Positions 1 to 8,094 of a stretch of 64,000 nt of DNA are shown here, piece by piece. Position numbers and translations under genes: made by a program. The stretch is from Thiocapsa rosea (lineage in GTDB: Bacteria > Pseudomonadota > Gammaproteobacteria > Chromatiales > Chromatiaceae): assembly GCF_003634315.1 (NCBI RefSeq), contig NZ_RBXL01000001.1, forward strand, positions 4,258,501 to 4,322,500, given 5' to 3'. The notes beneath the pieces are model-generated. The model did no database searches. It was given only the letters and a program-made list of their open reading frames with translations, and was not told the origin of the DNA. How positions within the stretch are numbered: the stretch's first letter is position 1; each line of letters starts with the position of its first letter.

Positions 1-140
1 ATGGCGTAGTCGCGCTCGGCCTTGGTCTGGATCGCCTCGTAGAGGCCTTTCTCTTCCTTGGGCCACTGCACGAGTTCGGCAATCACCCCGTAGCGAAACA
101 GGGCGATGTCGTGCTGAAGATCGGTCTGCGGGTCACTCAT
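1..140 (-). CDS. Probable transposase, N-terminal fragment (runs off window)
   Basis: The first 46 codons of a minus-strand gene are visible, starting at an ATG at 140. The protein begins MSDPQTDLQHDIALFRYGVI and continues with a hydrophobic stretch and a charged segment. The ALFRYGVIA signature near residue 13 resembles the beginning of DDE/integrase-type transposases whose N-terminus precedes a helix-turn-helix. The gene follows the zinc-finger-like gene by 47 bases on the same strand. No catalytic region is in view, so the family cannot be assigned. An alternative is any DNA-binding protein with a similar start. Confidence 0.5.
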   Translation of the reverse strand, partial: MSDPQTDLQHDIALFRYGVIAELVQWPKEEKGLYEAIQTKAERDYA

Positions 141-187
141 GGACGCACTCCGCGGCTGACGCAGGCGGTTTGCCTGCGCCGCGGACC

Positions 188-808
188 CTATGCCGGGCAG
201 CCCGGCGGGTCAGGCCCCGCACGGTGTTGGAGGCGGGGGAGCGCACTGCGGCCCCGGCGGCGCCGGGGCGCGAATCCGAGCGGCTTGGGCAGCACGTCAA
301 GCCAGGCCGCGGCGATCCCGCGCAACGCCACCAGAACCGGCTCCACCTCCAGGTGGTCGGCGAACGCCGTCAGCGTCGGCGCCACGTTCGCGAACGTGTC
401 CCCGAGAACACCCTTGATACGATGCAACGCGCCGTGCACGTCCTGCACACGCCGACGGACCCAGCGCAACGCCCCGGGCAGTTCGATGTCCAGACGTTGG
501 TGCTTGCACAGCGCTTCCAGACTCGGCGCCTGCTCGGCCGCACGCACCACCGCCTCGACCTCGCTCAAGGTGCCCGAGAGGCGCGCCGCCAGACAGTCGG
601 GGAGCAGACTGAAGGTGCGATGCCCCTCGGGACAGTACCAGCGCGCCACCCGCGTGCCGGGCGGGGAGACGCGCTCATAGGTGCCGTGACGCGCAAAGCC
701 GCAATCGCCATGCGGATGCAGCGGACAGCACGGAAGCGTTGCGCTCAACCAGCCTTGTTGCGTAACGTAGTCCGCGCCGGTGAGATGACACTCGAAGCGT
801 AGTTGCAC
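188..808 (-). CDS. Zinc-finger-like accessory protein of an insertion element
   Basis: This is a 206-residue protein with a GTG start. The N-terminal third carries Cys/His-rich motifs (CCPLHPHGDCGF near residue 27, YCPEGH near residue 58) suggestive of a small zinc-binding fold. A helical middle follows, then an Arg/Pro-rich tail. Because it immediately precedes the probable transposase start on the same strand, it is likely the first gene of a two-gene transposable element, perhaps a DNA-end binding or regulatory subunit. I do not recognise a characterised family, so the function is inferred only from context. Confidence 0.5.
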   Translation of the reverse strand: MQLRFECHLTGADYVTQQGWLSATLPCCPLHPHGDCGFARHGTYERVSPPGTRVARWYCPEGHRTFSLLPDCLAARLSGTLSEVEAVVRAAEQAPSLEALCKHQRLDIELPGALRWVRRRVQDVHGALHRIKGVLGDTFANVAPTLTAFADHLEVEPVLVALRGIAAAWLDVLPKPLGFAPRRRRGRSALPRLQHRAGPDPPGCPA

Positions 809-1008
809 CGGCCATCGGCCCGCACGGTTGCACCCGTGGCGGGCCTTCTCATGTGGAGGAGGGTGAGGCGATTGTGCCGGGACGACCGCGAGGATGCACG
901 CCGGTGAAGCGTGCGGGACATCCGCGCTCCGCGCCTACCGCATTGCCTCACCGGAAAATGACATCACCGGTGGAATACTTCCTGCAAAAACTGCCGGTGG
1001 TTTGCGGA

Positions 1009-1164
1009 TCAGGATGGGAAACAACACTTGGTCTTGCGCGCACCCTTCCATTGTCTTTCGACGTTCAAGGTGCCATCGGCCCGCGCTTGGTTGACCATCT
1101 CCTGATGCCGATCCAGTGCCTTCTGAGTTGCGACAGGAAGGGCGCTGCGTGTGACCCGACGCAT
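1009..1164 (-). pseudogene. Truncated HNH-nuclease partner gene (PtuB/TIGR02646-like)
   Basis: An ATG at 1164 lies three bases after the stop of the AAA ATPase gene on the same strand. It opens a frame of only 51 codons starting MRRVTRSALPVATQKALDRH and containing ERQWKGARKTK. This resembles the N-terminus of the HNH nucleases that accompany AAA ATPases in Septu-like systems. After residue 46 the sequence departs to CCFPS and stops, long before any HNH motif, and the DNA beyond belongs to the presumed insertion element. I interpret it as a nuclease gene interrupted by insertion. The family assignment rests on my recognition of the N-terminus and the gene pairing. Confidence 0.5.
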
Positions 1165-1167
1165 CCG

Positions 1168-2475
1168 TCAGGGCTCCTCATCGCCGGTTGCGAAGAGTTC
1201 AAGCTGTTGTTCTTTAGTTTGTTCGTCCTTGGTGAGCTTTGCCCCTGCCCGCCGCTTGGCTTGTAGACCGGCCAACTCGGCGCGGCCGGCTACTGCGCGT
1301 GGCGAGCGCGTATTTTGCAGGCCGAAGGCCGGTGTTAGGAGGATGGTATCCGGCCGCGAGGCAATCACGGTGTTGTAGTCTTTCTCTGAGAGCGCCTTCG
1401 GTGGTGCAGCGCTGCCCGGCTCGGGCAACACGAACAGGCCGTTGGGATCGGCCGCCTGGCAAATGATGGGACTATGGGTGGTGACCAGGAATTGGATGTT
1501 GGGGAAGTGTCGCTTGAGCCAGAAGCCGATCTCCCGTTGCCACTCCGGGTGCAGGTGGGCATCGACCTCGTCGATGAGCACGACCCCGCTGCGCTTGATC
1601 CGGAGCTTTCCGTCCAGGCGTTCTTTCAGGTCATCGATGCCATAGGCATTGATTAGATGGCGCAGGATGTCGGTGAGCAGAGCTAGGGCGGCACGGTAGC
1701 CGTCGCTCATTTCCTCCCAAGAGAGTTGAACCCCGTTCCGATCTTTCAGCCAGAGCCCATCCGAGTCCACGCGATCGATGGTGATCTGATTCGGCATCAG
1801 TTCATCCCTCAGAATCTCCAGCAGAAGCTCCAGTTGGGCACTCTCTGCGGCTTTCTTCTCAAGCGCTTTGTGGTTGAGGTTACGCAGCCACTGATCGACC
1901 TCGGCCAAGGACGCCGCCTCTTGAAACATGGTGACGAAGCGCTCGGTGGAAGGGGCCACCATCTGGCGCGCCGCTTCGGGGGAGGCGCCGAAGACACGAC
2001 GGAATGGGCCATAGCCGCAGGAGAACCAGCCCTTCGCATCGCTAGCCCAGATGGTCCGTTCCGGGGTGGAGTCGTTTCTCTGATTCTGCTTCTCGTCCGG
2101 AATGGCCGACTGCAGCATCACTTCCCGGCCACCGTTCTTCAGGACCAGCTTTGCCGGAAAGCTACGAGAGGCCGATGGAGCGCGACCGCCTGTCGCGAGG
2201 GCGTCGTCCTCGCTGCTTCTGATGATCTCCAGCTGAATGGATGCCTCGCCGTCACCTCCGTCGCGAATCCAGCCGCGAAAGCTCGGCTGCAAGGCGCGCG
2301 CGGCATCCTTACCCGCAAGTCCGAGCGCAATCGCCTTCAGCAAGGTGCTCTTGCCGGAACCGTTGTCGCCGGTGAAGACCGTCCAGCCGCCATAACTGCC
2401 ATCCGGCCGCGCGAGGTCGAACTCCAGATCGGCAAAGCCGCGGATGTTCTTCAGGATCACCTTGCCGATGTACAT
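1168..2475 (-). CDS. AAA family ATPase (PtuA-like, Septu-type defence)
   Basis: This is a 435-residue ABC/SMC-type AAA ATPase. The Walker A motif GDNGSGKST is near residue 37 and Walker B VVLIDEVDAHLHP near residue 300, followed by the LVTTHSP H-loop. Between them are an aromatic-lined YGPFRR segment and helical regions typical of AAA_21/OLD-like proteins. The start is an ATG at 2475. Such ATPases act with an HNH nuclease encoded just downstream, and the remains of one begin three bases after this stop. The gene looks intact, but without its nuclease the system should be inactive unless a nuclease is supplied elsewhere. A role in phage defence is inferred from family and context. Confidence 0.75.
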   Translation of the reverse strand: MYIGKVILKNIRGFADLEFDLARPDGSYGGWTVFTGDNGSGKSTLLKAIALGLAGKDAARALQPSFRGWIRDGGDGEASIQLEIIRSSEDDALATGGRAPSASRSFPAKLVLKNGGREVMLQSAIPDEKQNQRNDSTPERTIWASDAKGWFSCGYGPFRRVFGASPEAARQMVAPSTERFVTMFQEAASLAEVDQWLRNLNHKALEKKAAESAQLELLLEILRDELMPNQITIDRVDSDGLWLKDRNGVQLSWEEMSDGYRAALALLTDILRHLINAYGIDDLKERLDGKLRIKRSGVVLIDEVDAHLHPEWQREIGFWLKRHFPNIQFLVTTHSPIICQAADPNGLFVLPEPGSAAPPKALSEKDYNTVIASRPDTILLTPAFGLQNTRSPRAVAGRAELAGLQAKRRAGAKLTKDEQTKEQQLELFATGDEEP

Positions 2476-2566
2476 GCCTGGTCCCCTCGTTATCTTGCGA
2501 TCAGCCGGGGCCGATCACTGACTGCCGCGCCCGATTTATCTCGTCCGCCAAGGCGGCGAAGCCCAA

Positions 2567-2887
2567 ATGATCCTCTCATTGGTCCATGGAATCCACGCCG
2601 AGCGCGAGGATCCGACCCCCCGCATCCCGCTCGGCGCCGAAACCACACAGGCGTCCCGGCGGGGAATTCGTGTTGTTCGGCGTCGAAGACAACTGCACGG
2701 GAAAACAATAACGGACATCGTCCGTTATCGCCTCGCGGTCGATCCGCACTCTGCAAAGCGCTTGGCGGGACCGCTCAAGGGATACTATTCGGCCCGATTG
2801 AGCTACCAGGATCGTATCCTTTACAGCATTCAGGATGATGAGCTCGTCGTCATCGTCGTGTGCGCCAGAACCCACTACGGCGACTGA
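2567..2887 (+). CDS. RelE/ParE-like toxin, N-terminus uncertain
   Basis: The last 55 residues (LAVDPHSAKRLAGPLKGYYS, then RILYSIQDDELVVIVVCART and HYGD) match the core of RelE-family mRNA interferases: an LKG turn, a central sheet with the R-x-x-Y-x-I pattern and a terminal HYGD. The first 45 residues from the ATG at 2567 are Arg-rich and unlike the family. Either the true start lies further in, at a non-standard codon, or the 5' end is degraded. No convincing antitoxin gene precedes it, since it lies head to head with the AAA gene. It may be a decayed toxin-antitoxin remnant. Confidence 0.5.
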   Translation: MILSLVHGIHAEREDPTPRIPLGAETTQASRRGIRVVRRRRQLHGKTITDIVRYRLAVDPHSAKRLAGPLKGYYSARLSYQDRILYSIQDDELVVIVVCARTHYGD

Positions 2888-3448
2888 CCGTCGTCGGCCG
2901 ACACACTCGAAGATGACCTTCCTCGGCGTCTAAACCGCGCCCAGCGCGGTTTGCGTCGTGTGTTTTCTCCGCAAGCCTGACTGCGATCGCCTTCAGCACG
3001 CGCTTGCCGGGAGCCAGATCGTCGCCTCCAAACCATGCTCGTCTTGTCCCTGTCGCCGAGACACATTGAACCGGACGGCAATGAGCGACGGGACAATCTG
3101 TCTCGCCGACCGGCGCTTCCTCTGAACCCAGGCCGACCGATGGTGGGGATGACTTGGGTCCCCTTCCGTCCTTCCAAAACGCCTTCCACTGGTCTCGACC
3201 GATATCCGTCCATGCCTGTTTTCACAATTGAAATCAGTAAGATCCGCTACACTCAAATCCCTCTTTAGCAACACCGCTCCGATTCCGAGCACAGCTCCCG
3301 CACGTCTCGATTTCCCTCTGGCATACCCGTTGCTGAATGGCTCTGCGTACGAGCCCCTCAATCCGAGTAAATCGCTCGGAGACAACAGCAGAGACCGCCG
3401 CATCAAGACGGGCGGCCCTGAGAACGGAGGATGAGGAGTGAAAACACC
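2888..3448. other. Intergenic region, no supported gene
   Basis: No reading frame here has convincing protein character. It contains one short copy of the intergenic repeat family (2931-2955) and, on the minus strand at about 2968-3045, a stretch resembling the Walker A region of the neighbouring ATPase (see findings). The 3' part precedes the nitrogen-oxide operon and should hold its promoter, but I found no clear FNR/DNR-type box in it. Confidence 0.5.
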
Positions 3449-4315
3449 ATGATCAACGAGGAGTCGCAGCGCGTGCGGGAGTTGCTCCGGGAGGTCAAGT
3501 ACCCCGGCTTCTCGCGCGACATCATCGCCTCGGGGTTTGTCGGGGACATTCTCGCCATCGGGCCGATGGTGGAGGTCGAGTTCAAGCCCGACACGCGCGA
3601 CGAGACCAAGGTGGCCACCATGGAGCGGCAGATTCGCGATGTGCTTCAACGCGCGGACTTCGCGGACGTGCAGATCCGTCGGATCGCGCCCTTCGTCCCG
3701 GATGTGCCGCTGCGCAGCGCCGAAGACCTCGCGAAGGAGCTCCGCAAGAAGCCCGAAGGCCCGAGCGCGACGATGAGCAGACTCATGACGCCGCTCCAGG
3801 CCGAGTTCTTGGAGGAAGGCGAGCTGCCGGAGCCGGATCTGCTCGCCATCGCGCTCGGACGCCATGACGTTGCGCCCGCAGCCGGCTATCGGCCGGGCGG
3901 TCCGAATCCGCTCAGCGGCCCGCGTGAATCCATCGACTACGACATCGGTATTCCCGTCCTGCAATGGGATATCGATCCGCACGATCCGCAAGCCAAGACC
4001 AGTCAACACGAGATCAAGGTGGGCGAGTGGGATTACCGCGTCTGGTGGCAGGCCCATCGCGACGGCGGGCTGCTGTACGTCTCCATGCAGGCGATGAAGG
4101 AGGACTGGGTCGACCACGACAACAACGCGGTCCCCCATCCGATCGGTCGATCCGAGGCGGTGAACCTCGTCTACGACGAGCGGCGCAATGCGGTGGTGGC
4201 GATCTACGGGACGGTCCGCGATTTCCGCCCGTTCGTCAAGGCTTTCGGGCTGGCCCATGCCAGCGAAACCGGTACTCAAGTCGGACCGGAAACCCAAGAG
4301 GCAGAACAGCAATGA
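3449..4315 (+). CDS. DUF59/MIP18-domain protein with unknown C-terminal domain, first gene of nar/nxr-like operon
   Basis: This is a 288-residue soluble protein. Residues 1-95 match the DUF59 (MIP18/SufT-like) iron-sulfur assembly fold: helix RVRELLREV, then SRDIIASGFVGDI, a strand VEVEF and a second helix and strand. The C-terminal part (about 165-288) has WDIDPHDPQ, WDYRVWWQAH and repeated aromatic strands and is unknown to me. ATG 3449 is preferred over 3431 because GAGGAG lies nine bases upstream of it. The stop overlaps the catalytic-subunit gene (ATGA), so it is translationally coupled. A role in maturing the iron-sulfur-rich NarG/NarH pair, or as an operon-specific chaperone, is inference. 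Confidence 0.75.
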   Translation: MINEESQRVRELLREVKYPGFSRDIIASGFVGDILAIGPMVEVEFKPDTRDETKVATMERQIRDVLQRADFADVQIRRIAPFVPDVPLRSAEDLAKELRKKPEGPSATMSRLMTPLQAEFLEEGELPEPDLLAIALGRHDVAPAAGYRPGGPNPLSGPRESIDYDIGIPVLQWDIDPHDPQAKTSQHEIKVGEWDYRVWWQAHRDGGLLYVSMQAMKEDWVDHDNNAVPHPIGRSEAVNLVYDERRNAVVAIYGTVRDFRPFVKAFGLAHASETGTQVGPETQEAEQQ

Positions 4316-7300
4316 GCAAGACCAAAGACGACGGCAACGGCAACGGTGGCTCCCGCTGGTTCCGCGAGCTCGACGAGCCGCGCAAATGGGAAGACTTCTA
4401 TCGCCGCCGCTGGCAATACGACAAGTCGGTGCGCACGAGCCATAGCGTCAATTGCTCCGGCTCCTGCTCTTGGGAGGTCTTCGTCAAGAACGGCATGATC
4501 ACCTGGGAGCTGCAGAAGACCGACTGGCCCCAGATCAACGACGAGACGCCCAACTACGAGCCGCGCGGCTGCCAGCGCGGGATCTCGGCGTCCTGGTATC
4601 CCTACAGTCCGGTGCGTCCGAAATATCCCTACGTCCGCGCGGTGCTGCTCGACTTCTGGAGGGCCGAGCGCGAAGCCGGGAAGGATCCGATCGCCGCCTG
4701 GGCCGCGATCGTCGAGAACCCCGAGCGTTCCAAAGCCTACCGCAACGCCCGCGGCAAGGCCGGCTGGCGTCGCACGAGCTGGGACGAGGCCACCGAGATC
4801 ATCGCCGCGGCGAAGATCTACACCATCAAGGAGCACGGCGCCGACCACCTGGCATCCTTCTCGCCGATTCCGGCGATGAGCATGGTGAGCTTCCTCTCCG
4901 GTCATCGCCTGTCGAATCTGCTCGGCGGGACCATGCTCAGCTTCTACGAGTGGTATCACGATCTGCCGCACGTCATGCCGATGATCTGGGGCGATCAGAC
5001 CGATGTGCATGAATCGGCCGACTGGTATCAGAGCGCCTATTGGATCGTGATGGGCTCGAACCTGCCGATGACCCGCACGGCGGATGCCCATTTTGCCTCC
5101 GAGCACAAATACAACGGCGGCAAGCTGGTGAATCTCTCGCCGGACTATTCCGACGTCACCAAGTTCGCGGACCTTTGGGTTCCGGTGCGCCCCGGTACGG
5201 ATACGGCATTCATTCTTTCCTGTATTCACGTCATCCTGCAGGAATTCCATGTCAATCGACGTTCCGAGTATTTCCACAGCTATGTGGCGCAATACACCAA
5301 TCTGCCCTTCTTGGTCATCCTGGACGAGGAGGGCGACCATTACGCGAGCGGTCGATTCCTGCGCGCCAGCGATGTCGCCGCCTATGCCGACGAAGAATTG
5401 GCCGACTGGAAGCTGCCTTGTTTCGACAAACAGGGCGAGCTGCGTCTGCCGGGCGGGACGCTGGGCTTCCGTTGGGAGGAGAAGAACACCGGGCGCTGGA
5501 ACCTCAAGAACGAGGACGCGGTGACGGCCCAGCCGTTCGATCCGCTGCTCACACTCATGGACGGCGACTTCGAAGAGGTCATCGTCGAGTACGCCGACTT
5601 CACGCACACCTTCAACGTCGAGTTCGGGACCACGGCGCTGCGGGGCGAGAAGGCGAGGCAGAGTCTCCGTGGCGTGCCGAGCCGCGTTCTGACCAAGAAG
5701 GACGGCACCAAGGTGCGCGTCGCCACGGCCTACGATCTGCTGCTCGCCAGCTTCGGCGTGAACCGCGGTCTCTCCGGCTCGGGCTACCCGAAGGACTACG
5801 ACGACGCCTCGGAGGCTTACACCCCGGCCTGGCAGGAGCAGGAGACGGGCGTGGACCGCAACCTCGCGATCCGCGTGGCGCGCGAGTGGGCCGACACCGC
5901 CGAGAAGACCAAAGGCAAGTGCCTCTTCATCACCGGTTCGGGCATCCTGCACTGGTACCACGGCGGGTCGCTGACCTATCGCTCCGAGGCCGTCATGGGG
6001 ATCCTCACCGGGTGTCAGGGGCGCAACGGCGGCGGGTTCGCGCACTACGTGGGCACCGAGAAGATCCGCAACGTGGCGGCCATCGGGACGATCGGCAATG
6101 CGGCCGACTGGGGCAACGTCGGGCGGCAGATGAACTCCACCTCCTATTTTTACTTCCACACGGATCAGTGGCGCTACGACGGCATGAGCCTGGATCCGCT
6201 CTGGGCGCCGCGTGCCAAGGAGATGCCCGCCAAGGCCAATCATGCCGCAGACATGAACGCGGTCGCGGTGCGCAACGGTTGGCTGCCGTTCTTCCCGCAG
6301 TTCGACGAGCGCAATCCCACGGATGTCATGCAGGACGCGCGCAAGGCCGGGTGCGAGAGCCTCGACGATGTGAAGACATGGGTCGCGCAGCAGTTCAAGG
6401 AGCGCAAGCTCAAGTTCGCCCTGCCCAATGTGGATGCGCCCAAGAACCACCCGAAGGTCCTCTGGATCTATCGCGGGAATCTCATCGGTACCAGCATGCG
6501 CGGGCATGAGCTCAATCTGAAGCACATGCTCGGCACGCACAACAATGTGCTCGGCGGCGAGACCCGCGCCAAGGACATGGTCAACGAGATCGACTGGACC
6601 GAGAACGCGCCGATCGGGAAGCTGGATCTCATCTACAACGTCAACCTGCGGATGGACTCCTCCGCGAACTACTCCGACATCGTGCTCCCCACCGCGCACT
6701 GGTACGAGAAGTTCGATCTGACCTGCACTGATCTGCATTCCTTCCTGCATCCCTTTACGCCGGCACACGACCCGGCCTATGAATCCAAGCACGACTGGGA
6801 GGCCTTCCGACTCATCGCCGAGAAGATCAGCGAGCTGGCCAAGGTCCATCTACCCGATCCGATCGAGGATCTGGTGATGACGGCACTGAGCACGGACACG
6901 CCCGACGAGATGGCGCAACCCATGGGCGAGCTGCGCGACTGGTGGACCGGCGAGAGCGAGCCGATTCCCGGCAAGACCTTCCCGAACGTCAGTGTCGTGA
7001 CGCGTGACTACACCAGGGTCCACGACATGTACACCACGTTGGGTCCGGCGGTCACCAAGCCGAACGGCTACGGCGCCAAGGGGGTCAAGGGCGACCTCGC
7101 CGAGGCGTACGAGCAGATGAAGGAGAGCTATCTGGTCGGCGAGAAGCAGGGCCGGCCGAACATGGAAACGGCCGCGAAGGTCTGCGAGGTGATCCTGCGG
7201 ATCTCGCCCGAGAGCGACGGCGAGCTGTCCTATCAGATGTTCAAGAAGCTCGAGGAGCGTTGCGGCGTGCCGCTTGCGCATATCGTCGAGCATGAGCGGG

Positions 7301-8091
7301 AGACCGCCTACCACTATCCCGATCTCATCTCTCAGCCGAGGCGGGCGTTGACCTCGCCGCATTGGTCCGCCATCGAGACCAAGGGGCGGACCTATTCGCC
7401 CTGGACGCTGAACATCGAGGCGCTCAAGCCCTTCCACACCCTCACCGGACGACAGGAGATCTATTACGACCACCGCATGTTCCGCGATCTGGGCGAGGAC
7501 TTCCCGGTCTACAAGCCGCCGGTGGACATGGTGTCGATCGGCGACGTGGCCCAGAAGGACATCAAGATGAAAGGGGCGAAGCTGTTCCGCTTCATCACCC
7601 CGCATCAGAAATGGGGCATTCACAGCATGTTCGGCGATTCATGGCAGATGCAGAACATGTTCCGCGGCGGGCCGACGGTCTGGATCAACGACGACGACGC
7701 GCGCGATATCGGTGTGAAGGACAACGACTGGGTGGAGATCTTCAACGAGAACGGGATCCAGGTCGCCCGAGCAGTGGTGAGCCATACGGTGCCGCGCGAC
7801 ATGTCGATCGTCTATCACCAGACCGAGCGTCACGTGAACGTACCCTTCTCGTCGTTGGCAAGGGAACGCGGGGCCAGCGATCTGCGCGGCGGCAACAACA
7901 ACGCCACCACCCGCATCATGATGAACCCCGCGACCATGGTCGGCGGCTACGCTAATTGGACCTATTGGCTCAATTACCAAGGGACCAGTCCATCGGAGCG
8001 CGATTGCGTGGTGCTCATCCGCAAGAAACCGATGGAGTCGCGCGGTCGCAAGGTCATTTACCAAGAGTCACAGCTGAGCGTCGGGGCATAA
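4312..8091 (+). CDS. narG: Nar/Nxr-type molybdopterin catalytic subunit (nitrate reductase or nitrite oxidoreductase alpha)
   Basis: At 1259 residues this is close to E. coli NarG (1247) and collinear with it throughout. It carries the FS0 ligands His44, Cys48, Cys52 and Cys87 (H-x3-C-x3-C...C) and Asp217 in YEWYHDLP, which matches the Mo-ligating Asp of NarG. NarG landmarks include HESADWYQS, LHWYHGG, HMNSTSYFY-type (here QMNSTSYFYF) and TPHQKWGIHS. There is no Tat signal, so it faces the cytoplasm. It catalyses nitrate/nitrite interconversion with electrons passing to NarH. The Nitrobacter-type NxrA is in the same family, so the direction cannot be read from motifs. It overlaps the preceding gene by ATGA and is followed after three bases by narH. 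Confidence 0.95.
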   Translation: MSKTKDDGNGNGGSRWFRELDEPRKWEDFYRRRWQYDKSVRTSHSVNCSGSCSWEVFVKNGMITWELQKTDWPQINDETPNYEPRGCQRGISASWYPYSPVRPKYPYVRAVLLDFWRAEREAGKDPIAAWAAIVENPERSKAYRNARGKAGWRRTSWDEATEIIAAAKIYTIKEHGADHLASFSPIPAMSMVSFLSGHRLSNLLGGTMLSFYEWYHDLPHVMPMIWGDQTDVHESADWYQSAYWIVMGSNLPMTRTADAHFASEHKYNGGKLVNLSPDYSDVTKFADLWVPVRPGTDTAFILSCIHVILQEFHVNRRSEYFHSYVAQYTNLPFLVILDEEGDHYASGRFLRASDVAAYADEELADWKLPCFDKQGELRLPGGTLGFRWEEKNTGRWNLKNEDAVTAQPFDPLLTLMDGDFEEVIVEYADFTHTFNVEFGTTALRGEKARQSLRGVPSRVLTKKDGTKVRVATAYDLLLASFGVNRGLSGSGYPKDYDDASEAYTPAWQEQETGVDRNLAIRVAREWADTAEKTKGKCLFITGSGILHWYHGGSLTYRSEAVMGILTGCQGRNGGGFAHYVGTEKIRNVAAIGTIGNAADWGNVGRQMNSTSYFYFHTDQWRYDGMSLDPLWAPRAKEMPAKANHAADMNAVAVRNGWLPFFPQFDERNPTDVMQDARKAGCESLDDVKTWVAQQFKERKLKFALPNVDAPKNHPKVLWIYRGNLIGTSMRGHELNLKHMLGTHNNVLGGETRAKDMVNEIDWTENAPIGKLDLIYNVNLRMDSSANYSDIVLPTAHWYEKFDLTCTDLHSFLHPFTPAHDPAYESKHDWEAFRLIAEKISELAKVHLPDPIEDLVMTALSTDTPDEMAQPMGELRDWWTGESEPIPGKTFPNVSVVTRDYTRVHDMYTTLGPAVTKPNGYGAKGVKGDLAEAYEQMKESYLVGEKQGRPNMETAAKVCEVILRISPESDGELSYQMFKKLEERCGVPLAHIVEHERETAYHYPDLISQPRRALTSPHWSAIETKGRTYSPWTLNIEALKPFHTLTGRQEIYYDHRMFRDLGEDFPVYKPPVDMVSIGDVAQKDIKMKGAKLFRFITPHQKWGIHSMFGDSWQMQNMFRGGPTVWINDDDARDIGVKDNDWVEIFNENGIQVARAVVSHTVPRDMSIVYHQTERHVNVPFSSLARERGASDLRGGNNNATTRIMMNPATMVGGYANWTYWLNYQGTSPSERDCVVLIRKKPMESRGRKVIYQESQLSVGA

Positions 8092-8094
8092 ACC

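Larger units (their letters stand above)
1..1026 (-). mobile_element. Partial insertion element, right part
   Basis: Two consecutive minus-strand genes (a zinc-finger-like protein, then the start of a probable transposase) form the promoter-proximal part of an insertion element that continues beyond the window's left edge. The right boundary is not defined. It must lie between the first gene's start (808) and about 1026, where the interrupted HNH reading frame stops resembling its family. I could not identify terminal inverted repeats or a target duplication because the other end is missing. That this is an insertion element is inferred from the gene pair and the broken neighbour, not proven. 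Confidence 0.5.

Noticed and set aside
804-1085. Shared GCCATCGGCCCGC at about 816 and 1072 as insertion-element ends or target repeats
   Set aside because: The position near 1072 lies inside the apparently native nuclease frame, so a 13-base match in high-GC DNA is more likely chance.
3230-3448. FNR/DNR box in front of the nar/nxr-like operon
   Set aside because: Only isolated half sites (for example TTGAA near 3230) without a matching partner at correct spacing.
4276-6849. 857-codon open frame antisense to the alpha subunit gene
   Set aside because: It is a high-GC shadow of narG; the protein has no domain character and the opposite strand is clearly coding.
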